Notes under the pieces: generated by a model
The model's input: the letters and a program-made list of their open reading frames with translations, nothing else
What the model was told of the DNA's origin: nothing
Database searches by the model: none
Origin: Flectonema sp. DT1601
Taxonomy: Eukaryota; Euglenozoa; Diplonemea; Diplonemida; Diplonemidae
Reading direction: 5' to 3'
Length of the DNA stretch: 64,000 bases
Assembly: GCA_964019425.1 (NCBI GenBank)
Contig: OZ025802.1
Location: 806,001 to 870,000, forward strand
Part shown: positions 10,032 through 21,137 of the stretch, piece by piece
Position numbering within the stretch: position 1 is the stretch's first letter
Layout: each line of letters starts with the position of its first letter
Translations under genes and position numbers: made by a program

Positions 10032-10613
10032 GTCCAGCCATACTTGTGCAAAAAGCTAAAAGCTAAAGCTAAGCTTTTTGGAGCTAAAGCTAAGCTATCT
10101 AGCTTTTTTTAGCTTTTTTTTGAAAAATTTTTTTTTTTAAATTTTGGCATGTTTCTGTACTTTTTTGATATTTTTTTTGGTTTTGTGAGGAAAAAAAGTG
10201 TGGAAAAAAAAAAAAAACACCAATTATAATATTTCCAGTATCCACCACTACAGGTTTTTGTGTGTTTTTTGGCTCATTTAAGCTGTTAAGTGACGTGATT
10301 TTTCGATATTTGCGCAACCTGGTATCTACAAAGATAACATTTCATAATTCAACTATGTGTACTGTTGGGAGAGAAATATGTTTTTTTTTTGATATGACAG
10401 GCAAATTATTACTTATTACAATCAACACTGAGTATGATTTTTCGCTATACTTGCCTTAACACACATTTTCCCTACCTGGATTAAAAAAATGTCACTAAAA
10501 GGAGGAGATATCCATAAATTCACTAAATAATTATACCACAGAAGTAGTAAAATACAAGCTAGAAAGACATGTGATATCAGTTATTAGAAGAGGGTAGAAA
10601 GGAATTATTAAAC

Positions 10614-13542
10614 TTAGGAAAGTTCGTCTTTAACCCTCTTCACAGCAGGGCCTTCTGCTTTTTTTGTCTTCTTCCTTATTGGGTCAGCAGCACACACCTT
10701 AAACATGTTGCACGCTACTTGCAGCATAGCATCAACATGTCTGTGAACCATTCTTGATCGCTGCTTTGTCAGTAGGCGGGATGTCACTTTGAATGTCCGT
10801 TCAACATGTGCCTCTGATGCAGCGATTCTACACAGTGACATGTAGAACTGTGTAAGGTGGGGAACAACCTTGCTACCAATTTCCCTCCAGAATATTGCTG
10901 CATCCTTCTTCTGATGTGCTTTCTTTTGCCTCTCTACTGTAGCTGTTGACAACTCAGAGATAAGGGTGGTGCTGAACCCATGTCTTACCAGCCACCCTGC
11001 AAAGTAAGGCTGCATCAGGTTCTGCTGCTCCTCATTCAGACCCATCCCCTGCATTGCCCTTAACATCTTAAGAGCATCAAAACTGAAGTTAGACACAATG
11101 CGGGTGTTCAGGGACTGCAGTGCACTGCTTACCAATTTTGATACCTTTGGATCACTTATTGCTTTCCATTTCCGTGTCACATACTCCAGCTGTCCCAGCA
11201 CATCCTGCAACCCTGCCGAGTCACGCTGGAGGTTATCAGTTGCATATGCAACTGGCTGCACCAATTTTGCAGCAGTTTTCATCTTCTCGATGTCTGCTGC
11301 ACAGCAAGGAAACAGGCGTTGTTTCCCCTTGCGTTTCAGCAGGAGATCTTCAAGTCTCACTGCCCGAACCCAGCAGTCATACACTGTGTTCCATCGGGTA
11401 CTGCCTATGCGTTTAAGTTGCAGAGGGCTTCCCTTTCGACCCTTCTGCACCTCAAGGAACAACTCCTTCCTTTTGGGGGTTGCCATCTCCTCTGTCAGAT
11501 CCTTCACCTTATTGTATGCCGTTGAGAGGAGGGGGATACCATTGATGAGATCCTTCATTACCAGCTGCAATGAATGTGCTGCACATCTGATAGTGAGGAG
11601 CTTCTCCTTCCCTGCAGCCTGGAGCATCTGCTCTAGAGCATCTGCGTCAATGCCCTCTGGGTCTTCTTCTCCTGCACTTTCACAAGATGCTGCACTGTCA
11701 TTGTCAGTGTCTTCTTCAAGACTCTCCATCTCTGTGATGGTTTATTAAATCTTGGTTTGTAAAATGTTGGGCAGCAGGTAATGTTTGCTTTTTTAGATAC
11801 ATACTAACTGGAAGTGCTGCTTCCTTCAGGGCATTCTGCATGCTCTTTGCATTGTCAGCACAGAAGGCAAGTGGGACAACATTAGCTTCAAGTAGCTCAG
11901 TAGTGATGCTTCGAAGTACCTTCAAGGCATCTGCAGCAGAAAAGCTAGTAACTACTACACTTCTAAAAAACAGGGCCATATGGCCATTGTGAATACTGAA
12001 GTTCAGCACTCGTCGCTTTCCAGGTAGTGTCGCCCCATCAAACATAATTGTAACATCATCGCCTTCAAACCGCTTAAGCAACTTCTGACGGCAGGTATTC
12101 CCAAGCTTCTCAATGTGGGCAAGCAGACTCCTTCGCGTAACACCTGCAGGTGCAGACGTAATGCCAGTGAAAGTTGGATCTTCAACCACTTGCAGGGCTA
12201 TCTTATTTTGGCAGAAGAACACAGCTATTTTGTCCATCATGCTCTGTTGGTGTGAGACATTGTACAAACACTTGATGTTTCTAAAGAAATTCAATGGTTT
12301 ACATACCAAGTCTTTTAAAACACACAGATCAGTGGTGGAAGTGCCATGTGTTACCCCCAACTCCTTAGGCTTCCCGCTTCCTGGGAGGTTGTGATGACAA
12401 CGCAAGTGTGCCCGCAGGTTACTTGTTCCAGCGTTTTTCTTCCCTGAGCCTCCATTCTTCATCCTAATCTCACCGCAAATGTTGCACTTGCCCCTATCCC
12501 CATTATCAACAAACCAACCACCCTCACCAAAGAGTGGTCGGTCAGCCTGTGTTGTCCCAACCTCCAATCCCCCCTCCTTAGCTTCCTGTGGAATTGGCGC
12601 AGCTGGTATCTTGGGAAGTACTTCAGGCATGCTCTCCTTCGGCTTACTATCAAGGATATTGCGAATCCTCTCCTCCTTTGCATTCCACACCTCAGTTGCA
12701 TCTCTGCACTTCTGTTCTGCATCATCTACCTCTGCTTTTAGTCGCTTCACTTCATTTTCCATCTCCCCATGTTCGGATTCAAGTAACCGCTTCTCGTTCT
12801 CAATCTCTAGAACCCTTGTTTCCAACTCTGTAACTTTCTCTGAGCTGCCTGTCTGCAACACATTTGCTAGAGTTGCGTGTGTAATTTGTGCTACCTGCAG
12901 TTGAATCCCTTCCGCTAGGGAAGAATGTTGTTTCTTTAAGGCACTGCACTCATCTTGCAAGCTAAGTAATTCCTTCTCAGCAGCAGTGTTTGACTCCTGC
13001 AGTTTCTGCGTTACTGCTTCATGCTCTTCCTGCAGCAGCAACTGCTCTTCATGCATTGCACCCTGGAATGCCTGGAACTCAGAGTCCCTGTAGCTTTGTT
13101 GGGCTACAAGATGGTGTTCTTGCAACTTTTCCACTGCAGTTATACCATCGTCAGTAGAAATGTTACTGAATGATGACTGCTCCTTTTGCCAGTTTCCAAC
13201 TAAGTTTTCTACATCCCCACTACCTTCTTTCTTAGCTGAGTGACTAAGATGTCGGAAGTGAGAGAGATTCCCCCTGTACACTGTGACTGAATGATAGGGA
13301 TTTGATGCCAAATCAGCATCAGAGGGTGGAAATCGAAGGATAGTGGCAGGATCTTGGCGATACATGATACCAACATGCCTGTTATCACCTGATCCTCGGG
13401 CTACTTGCACATAGCCTCTCCATTCCACTATCTTCTTCGCTGCCTCTTTCTTGAATCGCAGAACGATTCGATCATCGACTTGCAAGTCACATGCAAGTTG
13501 CTGCAGCTCAGCAGCCTCAAGTGGAGTTTCAAGAGCATTCAT
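10614..13542 (-). CDS. hAT transposase with BED finger, N-terminal coiled coil and one intron
   Basis: Catalyses cut-and-paste transposition. Start chosen at 13542 (MNALETPLEAAEL), because the longer frame runs into TTTCTCCTTTCAG, a likely acceptor of a 5' UTR intron. Order: SH3/Tudor-like N-terminal part (VDDRIVLRFKKEAAKK, WRGYVQVARG), long Gln/Glu-rich coiled coil about residues 130-320, BED-type zinc finger about 350-390 (CNICGEI...LRAHLRCHH), RNase H-fold catalytic core with FDGAT near 500 and FCADNAK near 560, RCAAHSLQL, STRWN, and the C-terminal hAT dimerisation segment (ASEAHVERTFKVTSRLL). A 73-nt intron (11804-11732, GTATGT to ATCACAG) joins two otherwise overlapping frames into about 951 aa with no break. 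It looks functional. The coiled coil ahead of BED is longer than in most hAT proteins. Confidence 0.88.
11732..11804 (-). other. Intron in the hAT transposase gene
   Basis: Donor GTATGT after ...ALPV and acceptor CATCACAG before ATGGAGAGTC. Splicing gives ...AALPV-K-MESLEED in one frame, joining the CADNAK part to the RCAAHSLQL part of the RNase H fold, which belong together in every hAT transposase. It has the same donor as the importin intron. Confidence 0.75.
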
Positions 13543-14138
13543 TGTAGGAGAGATGGATCTGAAAGGAGAAAAAAAACACATTGCAACAGGTTAAGTTACT
13601 GTAGTTTGACAGGGAACTTTGTAAGACATTTTTTAAGAACCTGGGGGGGGGTAAATTAAGGAGGGGAAATTTGGATTTATGCAGTTTTGACACCTCTTAC
13701 CTTATATCCTTGCTCTGTTCACAGATTTAGCTGCTAATATACCAAAAGACCCCAAAAAAACCCAAACAAGACTGGTTACTAGCTTTTTTAATTAAAAAAA
13801 ATTTTTTTTACTCCCCTTCAAGTAATTTTTTTTTTTTTTTTTTACATTCTGAGAGAATAAATTTTTTTTCAAAAAATTCAAAAAAAATGCTTTCAAGCTC
13901 CACAGTGCCAGTTTCTCAATTTTCCACTGCTTTATTTTCAACAACTTTCCATTTTTTTTCTAAAAAAATTCCAAAAAAATACCAAAAATGTCCAAAAATG
14001 AGGTATTTCTTGTTTGAAAATTTTTTTTCAAAAAAGCTAAAAAAAAGCTAAAAAAAGCTAAAAAAAGCTAAATAGCTTTAGCTTAGCTCTAAAAAGCTTA
14101 GCTTTAGCTTTAGCTTTTTGCACAAGTATGGTCCAGCC

Positions 14139-14434
14139 CTTCATCGCAGCCAGAAGAACACAACACAGAGATCCACACACCCCCTATAGCCAGAACACTA
14201 ATTCTCGATAGCCCTAACAACTCTACAGAAGAACCGACGCCGAAGACCAGAAGAGCTAGGAGCAGCCCACCCCGGACAGGGACAAGCGGTTCCGATGCCT
14301 CCACAAACGACGCCGAAGACATCAAACCGACCTGTGACCACGCACCACCATGATTGTAGTGAAAGATTACAAATACACCAGCAGCTAACAAACAACATAA
14401 AAATGAAGATCAGTTGCCAGAGTATTTCAACCAT
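14139..14434. other. GC-rich flank right of hAT, then a Q fragment
   Basis: 14139-14350 continues the G/C-rich stretch interrupted by hAT; no gene recognised. 14350-14434 is a short reverse-complement piece of the Q block of the tandem repeat (around TGCCAGAGTATTTCAACC), fused directly to the P block at 14435. Confidence 0.5.
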
Positions 14435-17400
14435 GGTAGAATGAACGATGAGAGATCCAGTGGGATCACTCAGGGTCTAGTAGAGACCACCAATGTTGTG
14501 CGTTGATAGGCAAGGTGACCAACCTTGACATTCTTTCTTTTCTCTCCTGTTGTGACAAACACAAAATACACACACAGCTTACAGTGTGTTCTTTGTGTAT
14601 GTTTTCTTCAGGTGTGAGTAGTTTTTTTTGTTCTTGCTCTTCAGGGAGGGCCTTAGCCAAAAGCTAACAGTCCAAATCTCACCTGGTAATTCAACTCAGT
14701 CCTTGTCAGTTTTGGCATCAAACCTGTAATGGTTTAATCATTACAGGTTATTTACTGAAATATTTGTTCTAAAAGTTGCTAAGTATTTCTCACTTAGAAA
14801 TTTTTTATTTTTTTATTTTCAGCTTAATTAGCTACAAATTGTTTCTACTAAGTGTTTCTCACTTAGATTTTTTTTTTGCTTTTCAGCTCCTTAAAAGCTG
14901 CTAAGTGTTTCTGCTAAGTGTTTCTCACTTAGAATTTTATTGTTATGTTCGTTTTCTATCCCTTCTCCTATCCCTTTTGTTCAAAAAAAGCGACGAGAAA
15001 TTTCTCTCATTCATGCTAAGATGCACTCTGAACTTTGATTTTTTGATCTGAGTGTGAGGGAATGACCTGTTAGTGCATTGGGCATAAGCTGGGCTGCAGT
15101 TTAGATGTCTTAGGTGTTAATAAGGGGTTCCTCTTAGCATTTTTCTTTGTTCCCACCTTATGATTTTCTTGAAGAAAAAAAATAGAAGTCATAATGGTGC
15201 TTCCCTCTGGAAGGGTTGTAAGCCATGGTGTCCAACTAAATTAAAGGACAAGTCTGGGATAATCCCTGCCAGAGGGGCGAGTATTCTACCATGGTTGAAA
15301 TACTCTGGCAACTGATCTTCAATTTTATGTTGTTTGTTAGCTGCTAGTGTATCTTGATCATGTGTTGATACTTGCATTTTTTTATTTGTTATCTTTTACT
15401 ACAATTACTCTTGCCTATATCTTTTCTTTTTATTCTCTTTCTGTTCTGGTCTGTTACTTCATTTGTCTTGTTTAACTTCAGTTATATCCATTTTACTTTT
15501 TATTGTTTCCCATCTACTTTTTATTTTCTATTAGTTCTGGTCAGAAACCCCTGGGCAGCAAGAAGGAAAGCAGTTAAGTACTTCTGGGTGTTTGGCATCA
15601 CCCCCCATAGTGAGCAAGTACAACAGGTAGCATTGGTAGTCTGTTGATCCTGAGTGATCCCAGCTACAGTTTTGTTTTTCTTTCTTTTTTTTAGAAGAAG
15701 ATCAGGACATCCAAGCACTGCTGGATAGTTGCTGAATGCAGGGCCTGCCTGTGGCATTATAATAACAGGCTAAGTCATTTGTAGTTCATAGTTTACCTTT
15801 GATTTTATAACTTCACACAGGGTACTATGAACGATGAGAGATCCAGTGGGATCACTCAGGGTCTAGTAGAGACCACCAATGTTGTGCGTTGATAGGCAAG
15901 GTGACCAACCTTGACATTCTTTCTTTTCTCTCCTGTTGTGACAAACACAAAATACACACACAGCTTACAGTGTGTTCTTTGTGTATGTTTTCTTCAGGTG
16001 TGAGTAGTTTTTCTGTTCTTGCTCTTCAGGGAGGGCCTTAGCCAAAAGCTAACTGTCCAAATCTCACCTGGTAATTCAACTCAGTCCTTGTCAGTTTTGA
16101 CATCAAACCTGTAATGGTTTAATCATTACAGGTTATTTACTGAAATATTTGTTCTAAAAGTTGCTAAGTATTTCTCACTTAGAAATTTTTTATTTTTTTA
16201 TTTTCAGCTTAATTAGCTACGAATTGTTTCTACTAAGTGTTTCTCACTTAGATTTTTTTTTTGCTTTTCAGCTCCTTAAAAGCTGCTAAGTGTTTCTGCT
16301 AAGGGTTTCTCACTTAGAATTTTATTGTTATGTTCGTTTTCTATCCCCTCTTCTATCCCTTTTGTTCAAAAAAAGCGATGAGAAATTTCTCTCATTCATG
16401 CTAAGATGCACTCTGAACTTTGATTTTTTGATCTGAGTGTGAGGGAATGACCTGTTAGTGCATTGGGCATAAGCTGGGCTGCAGTTTAGATGTCTTAGGT
16501 GTTAATAAGGGGTTCCTCTTAGCATTTTTCTTTGTTACCACCTTATGATTTTCTTGAAGAAAAAAAATAGAAGTCATAATGGTGCTTCCCTCTGGAAGGG
16601 TTGTAAGCCATGGTGTCCAACTAGATTAAAGGACAAGTCTGGGATAATCCCTGCCAGAGGGGCGAGTATTCTACCATGGTTGAAATACTCTGGCAACTGA
16701 TCTTCAATTTTATGTTGTTTGTTAGCTGCTGGTGTATCTTGATCATGTGTTGATACTTGCATTTTTTTTATTTGTAATCTTTCACTACAATCATTCTTGC
16801 CTATATCTTTTATTTTTATTCTCTATCTGTTCTGGTCTGTTACCTCATTTGTCTTGTTTAACTTCAGTTATATCCATTTTACTTTTTATTATTTCCCATC
16901 TACTTTTTATTTTCTATTAGTTCTGGTCAGAAACTCCTGGGCAGCAAGAAGGAAAGTAGTTAAGTACTTCTGGGTGTTTGGCATCACCCCCCATAGTGAG
17001 CAAGTACAACAGGTAGCATTGGTAGTCTGTTGATCCTGAGTGATCCCAGCTACAGTTTTGTTTTTCTTTCTTTTTTTTAGAAGAAGATCAGGACATCCAA
17101 GCACTGCTGGATAGTTGCTGAATGCAGGGCCTGCCTGTGGCATTATAATAACAGGCTAAGTCATTTGTAGTTCATAGTTTACCTTTGATTTTATAACTTC
17201 ACACAGGGTACTATGAACGATGAGAGATCCAGTGGGATCACTCAGGGTCTAGTAGAGACCACCAATGTTGTGCGTTGATAGGCAAGGTGACCAACCTTGA
17301 CATTCTTTCTTTTCTCTCCTGTTGTGACAAACACAAAATACACACACAGCTTACAGTGTGTTCTTTGTGTATGTTTTCTTCAGGTGTGAGTAGTTTTTCT

Positions 17401-17468
17401 GTTCTTGCTCTTCAGGGAGGGCCTTAGCCAAAAGCTAACTGTCCAAATCTCATCTGGTAATTCAACTC
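14435..17468. repeat. 1.386-kb tandem repeat P-Q-P-Q-P
   Basis: P (about 270 bp, ACTTCACACAGGGTAC to AATTCAACTC) at 14435-14697 (left end replaced), 15810-16082 and 17196-17468; Q (about 1.11 kb) at 14698-15809 and 16083-17195. Period 1386 bp, with only scattered differences between copies. Q has no long frame; frames at about 15521-15757 and 16907-17143 are the same non-genic sequence. P and the end of Q carry diverged inverted copies of TGGGATCACTCAGG. P flanking Q like a short terminal repeat suggests a TRIM-like or other non-autonomous element multiplied in tandem. Further P or Q pieces lie at 9374, 23938 and 27664. Confidence 0.85.
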
Positions 17469-17543
17469 TTACGTCCTCAGGCGGAGCCTACCTATGTTTC
17501 CCGTGTTTTCCAATTTGTCAGACTTAAGTCAAAAAGAAAGTAT

Positions 17544-17735
17544 GAATTTCGATAAAGTGGGAAGTAACGGACTGGGAGCTTTTGGCTCCTGCCCTATTCC
17601 CGATGTAAACTTTCTTTTTATTTTTATTTTTTTTTAACAGGCCCAAAGGGCGACAATGATGGTTGCTGACCAAGGAATAATATTCAAATGAATTTTCGTT
17701 TCAAAGAAACGAACAGAATTAAGAGAGAGGCAGAG

Positions 17736-17766
<31 letters not shown>

Positions 17767-17825
17767 GAAAGAAAAAAATGAAGAGGAAATAATCAAACAT
17801 GAAAAAAAAAAAAAAAAAATATATA
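17544..17825 (+). repeat. Module A, copy 1
   Basis: Recurrent about 280-bp block. It begins GAATTTCGATAAAGTGGG, has a GGAGCTTTTGGCTCC hairpin, a poly-T tract ending TTAACAGG, a perfect dyad TTCGTTTC-AAA-GAAACGAA, and a purine tail AAGAGAGAGGCAGAG followed by A runs up to ATATAT. Eight copies occur in the window. Here a TIR element follows directly at the ATATAT. Confidence 0.9.
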
Positions 17826-19697
17826 TTAGTCATTCCAAAAATAACCGGCCGCGAAAACCAGTTTTGCTTCGAGCAGCCATTGGTCAAAAATGCATCCATT
17901 TTCGAGATTTTTTACGAGGTGGAAAGGTTCGGCCCCAATCTCTCATTTTATGCGGTGGGATTATTTTTTTTCCACTTTTTTTACTGACCGTTAGAACCCG
18001 ACAGGTGCGTTATGGGTACTAAGAGAATGTCACTGTCGGCATGGAAAAGTTAATCCTGTTGCTGCATTTAATTTTTTTCTGGAAAAAAAAGGGAAATGCA
18101 TCAGAGATTGGCATTTTTTCTCGTAACTACACTTATTATTCCCTTAAGCACCAGCTTAAACTTCTCTCAATGAAGTGTCACACGTGCCACGAGATGCCAG
18201 CTGAGTGCTCCTCAGACAACTACAACTGCACCTCGCACACTAACGCGAAAAGACGGAATCCGAAGTTCAACAAGCTTCTTGAGCCACTTCGCGGTAGTCT
18301 TGAAATCCCGGCGTATGCTCCTCTGCGCTCAATCTGCAACGCTTGCTACCAGCGAGCAAAAAGGCTGACTAGTGATCCGCATTACGCATCCGTCAGTATC
18401 CCTGCAGAGCCGATCAATCCGGAACCGCTCTCCGATATTTTTGAACGCGTGAAAGAATCAGTTCCTGCTGTCCGTTCTCAGTTTTTGAGACTCTGTCTCA
18501 CGCTAGGCTACACTGATAGCCAGATTAATGCCCATGTCAGGGATTCTTCAATGCGTAAGCAGCTACAGAGGCTGGAACAGCACGATCCCTCCCAATCAGT
18601 AAAGCAGCGCAGCCAAGACAGAGATATCTGGAACTTCTGGATTTCCAATGCACGCCCTGAGTCAAACCGCGTGGTCCTCAGCAAAGACTACATAACCGGT
18701 GAGACAAGTAAAGAGACAGCCCTCCATGTAAGAGAACCATACCTTGCCTTGTGGAGTGCCTTCTGCAGAACTCACACAGCTATCTCATATCCTCAGTTTT
18801 GTGACAAAAGGCCTGCTCATGTCAAATCTTGTCCGAATAACCCTCGATGCCGTTGCAGGTGGCACATGCAAATTGCACTTATCCTTCCTGCTTATATAAG
18901 ACTTGTGGGCCTGAGAAGATTTCAGCTAACCCGCTTGAGTGACCACCTACCACTCATACTATGTCGAGACCCGTCTTACAACTGCTTCTTTGGCCACTGC
19001 AACCAATGCAGGCCGTTGAACTTATTCTATCCCAAGGCGTTAAAATCCTGCTGGCTGCTTTGTACCGATTGATGAAGATGATCCAAATGTGGGGGTTGGT
19101 GCGAGCCAACTTTCACCTGCTACCAACACTGAGAGTGAGTCTATTTCAGAAACAACTGAACTCACCTCAGATTCCGGTGAGTCTTCTACTGGCTCTTGCT
19201 CTGTTAGTGAATCTAGTTCTAGTTCCAGTTTCAGATCGCTGCGTTCAACTAGTTCTATTATCGGTTCATTGCCGGTAGGAAAACGAAGAAAGCCAGCAGT
19301 AAAAGTTGCCAAAAGAGCTAAGCCTAATCAAAAATAAAAATAGGCTAAGTGTAGTGTAAGATGTACAAGGTACTGTTTTGCTTCGAGCAGCCTTTGTAAC
19401 TGTTTCAGAGTAAAACATCCGACCAGGTACGGCCGGATATAGAACCATATACCGATCTTTCATTTTAGCACCCGGGGCAGCCGATTAGACATCAACAGTT
19501 CCATTATTCAAAATTTTCACCACACAAAAATGTCACAATTTTTTTGAATTTTAGCTGCATTTTTTTGAATCGCAGCGGGAATGAAATCAGCGGTGCAAAA
19601 GCGATTAAAATGGGTATTCGGTTTTAAGTTTTACTCCCTATTTTCACCTATGAAATACTGGAACCCTAAAATGGACGGTTATTTTTGGAATGACTAA
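17826..19697 (+). mobile_element. 1.87-kb TIR DNA transposon inserted at the A-B joint
   Basis: Terminal inverted repeats TTAGTCATTCCAAAAATAAC at 17826 and its complement ending at 19697, flanked by TA on both sides (17824-17825, 19698-19699). The same outer AGTCATTCC occurs in the 779-bp element at 22622. It carries one coding region with zinc-binding Cys/His motifs. TA duplication points to the Tc1/mariner/pogo range or another TA-targeting superfamily; the protein does not let me choose. Confidence 0.75.
18170..19337 (+). pseudogene. Zinc-binding protein of the TIR element, superfamily not recognised
   Basis: Start taken at MKCHTCHEMPAECSS (18170); the frame is open from 18041 but the upstream residues look non-coding. 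Seen: CHTCHEMPAEC...CTSH near the start, then SICNACYQRAKRL, a long charged middle (DSQINAHVRDSSMRKQLQRL), and a Cys cluster CPNNPRCRCRWH followed by CFFGHCNQC. The first frame ends at 19072; a coherent second frame then gives a Ser/Glu-rich stretch ending in a basic nuclear-localisation-like tail (KRRKPAVKVAKRAK) at 19337. A single frame change or an unrecognised small intron separates them. The CxxGxCxxC element is seen in several uncharacterised, probably transposon-derived invertebrate proteins, but I see no catalytic Asp/Glu set here. It may be a DNA-binding accessory protein or a truncated transposase. Confidence 0.5.
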
Positions 19698-21135
19698 TAT
19701 ATGAGGATGTGCCAAAAGTACAGGACTATTTGGGCCAAAGGTAACTGGCAGCACCTGGGACATATTCTGACCACTTTTCCTATGATGTTCTATACTCGAA
19801 AAATTGAAATCCGTGTCTGGGATCCCACTTTACTCATCGCCAGTTCCAAAATTCCATATTTTCTCATGCAAAATGGTTATATTTACACTGACTGTGGGTA
19901 CAATTGGGGCGGTTTTATGGTTTCTACCCAATTTCAGCCTACATAAACTCATAGACTAACAATGAATACAACTAGCACCCTTGAGCGGTTTGAAGAGATC
20001 ATGCATACGATGCGAACACAACCTCGGTGGGGAGAAAGGAACAAGACGAGTGGCACAACGAAGAAGTGGGTAAAGGTCATTAGGAAGCTGCTCGAGTGTC
20101 TATCTGGGGGGGATGTACCCGCTCTACTGAGAGGTACAGTTGGGAATTCCGTGCTTTGGAAGAGCGTTGTACCTACAACTGTTGGCGAGAAGCTGGTCAA
20201 GATGGAAACCGGTGATCGGCGTGAGGTTATGCAGAGTTTGGCGGAAGAAGGATGGACTCACAAACACATTCTTGAGGCAGCTATACCCTTTAAGAGAACT
20301 GCGTGGTTTAACAGGGATCAGCAGCCAGCAGAGATTGGTCGCCCAAGGAAGATATGTCTGGAATTAGAACAAGTGGTAGATACAGAGTACAGGGCATCAT
20401 CCTCCGAGACAAGCATCGTCATGAAGCGGCTGTCTAAGCAGCGCAACTCTACTGTAACGATACAGAACGTCCTCCCTCCACACGGCTCAATCTATGCAAA
20501 CAGTGTGCTCAAAGGCGTTGTATCTCACACGACTTATCGTCGGATGCGACCTGACGAATATCGAAAGTTGGCTCGTCGAACAGACGTTTGCAACTACTGC
20601 CTAGCTGGTCAGGGTATTCGCAAGAAACTCACCAAGCTAATAAAGGGTGTTGAAAGGAAGAGCGGATATTCCTCTGTAGTCTGGAACGCAGCTCGCACCC
20701 CCGGTCTCATACTTCAGCTCATGGTCTCAAATACAGCTAGTCTCCCGAGTGCTGTAAGGCCCAAAGCTGCCGAGTACATCAGCCAGTTGGTGGAGATCGA
20801 CATGCACATCGAGGAATTCCGCAGGCAAAATGCCGTTTACGCCGAGTTGATAGACGACCCTGAGGATAGCTTAGTAGTCACACTGGACTACAAGGAAAAG
20901 GGAACTCTGCCTCAAGTCCCAGAAGAACCAAACTCCCACTTCTATGAGCAGGGGAAATACAGCTGCCTTGGGTTCTGCATCCACTCCAAGCATAATAACA
21001 GTGACAAAGTAGAGGCACGCTTTGTCGATTTTTTGATGCCACATACCAACCAAGATGCAGCAGTAACGCACCTTGTGTTAAAGAAGTTCTGGGAGATGGA
21101 TATCATAAAAGACAGCACCAAGCGTGTCCGTGTCT
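19698..21135 (+). mobile_element. Second DNA element stacked on the same joint (truncated)
   Basis: Directly after the TA at the right end of the first element comes TATGAGGATGTGCC, similar to the TGAGGCGGTGCAG end of the element at 22073 and 29760. Non-coding until 19961, then a 391-aa frame, then an abrupt change into satellite at about 21135. The right end is missing. Confidence 0.55.
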
Positions 21136-21137
21136 AA
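19962..21137 (+). CDS. Truncated DDE/RNase H-like transposase-type protein
   Basis: 391 residues starting MNTTSTLERFEEIMHTM. An N-terminal helical, basic region (GRPRKI, MKRLSKQRNSTVTIQN) is followed by CNYCLAGQGIRKKLTKLIKG and later LVVTLDYKEKGTLPQVPEEP ... HFYEQGKYSCLGFCIHSK. The D-x-KE-x-L-P motif followed by a 'CLGF' strand is familiar from uncharacterised eukaryotic transposase-like proteins, in which a second Asp (SDGG-type) follows later. That part is lacking: the frame ends where the satellite begins (KRVRV then stop in satellite). So it is probably a 3'-truncated transposase gene. The named motif is recall, not a database match. Confidence 0.5.
   Translation: MNTTSTLERFEEIMHTMRTQPRWGERNKTSGTTKKWVKVIRKLLECLSGGDVPALLRGTVGNSVLWKSVVPTTVGEKLVKMETGDRREVMQSLAEEGWTHKHILEAAIPFKRTAWFNRDQQPAEIGRPRKICLELEQVVDTEYRASSSETSIVMKRLSKQRNSTVTIQNVLPPHGSIYANSVLKGVVSHTTYRRMRPDEYRKLARRTDVCNYCLAGQGIRKKLTKLIKGVERKSGYSSVVWNAARTPGLILQLMVSNTASLPSAVRPKAAEYISQLVEIDMHIEEFRRQNAVYAELIDDPEDSLVVTLDYKEKGTLPQVPEEPNSHFYEQGKYSCLGFCIHSKHNNSDKVEARFVDFLMPHTNQDAAVTHLVLKKFWEMDIIKDSTKRVRV

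Larger units (their letters stand above)
10040..14130 (-). mobile_element. hAT DNA transposon, apparently complete
   Basis: Terminal inverted repeats start ATACTTGTGCAAAAAGCT and end AGCTTTTTGCACAAGTATG. The 8-bp target duplication GTCCAGCC lies at 10032-10039 and 14131-14138, the size typical of hAT. Both ends carry many AGCTAAAAGCT-type subterminal repeats, likely transposase-binding sites. Between about 10100 and 10610 and between 13590 and 14040 the sequence is A/T-rich and non-coding. The transposase gene fills the middle. Clean ends and an intact spliced frame suggest recent insertion. Confidence 0.9.

Noticed and set aside
15521-15757. 78-aa frame repeated in each Q block (also 16907, 24266, 9695)
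   Set aside because: Lies in a non-coding tandem repeat, crosses an A-rich tract, shows no domain; conservation is explained by recent duplication.
14435-15809. tRNA or spliced-leader gene in the P block
   Set aside because: No cloverleaf, no A/B box pair; the TGGGATCACTCAGG similarity between P and Q is better explained as diverged inverted repeats.
17600-17640. Mini-intron of about 45 nt in module A (GTAAAC to TTAACAG)
   Set aside because: No open frame runs into or out of it, so splicing has no supporting context. Kept only as a remark in the module A finding.
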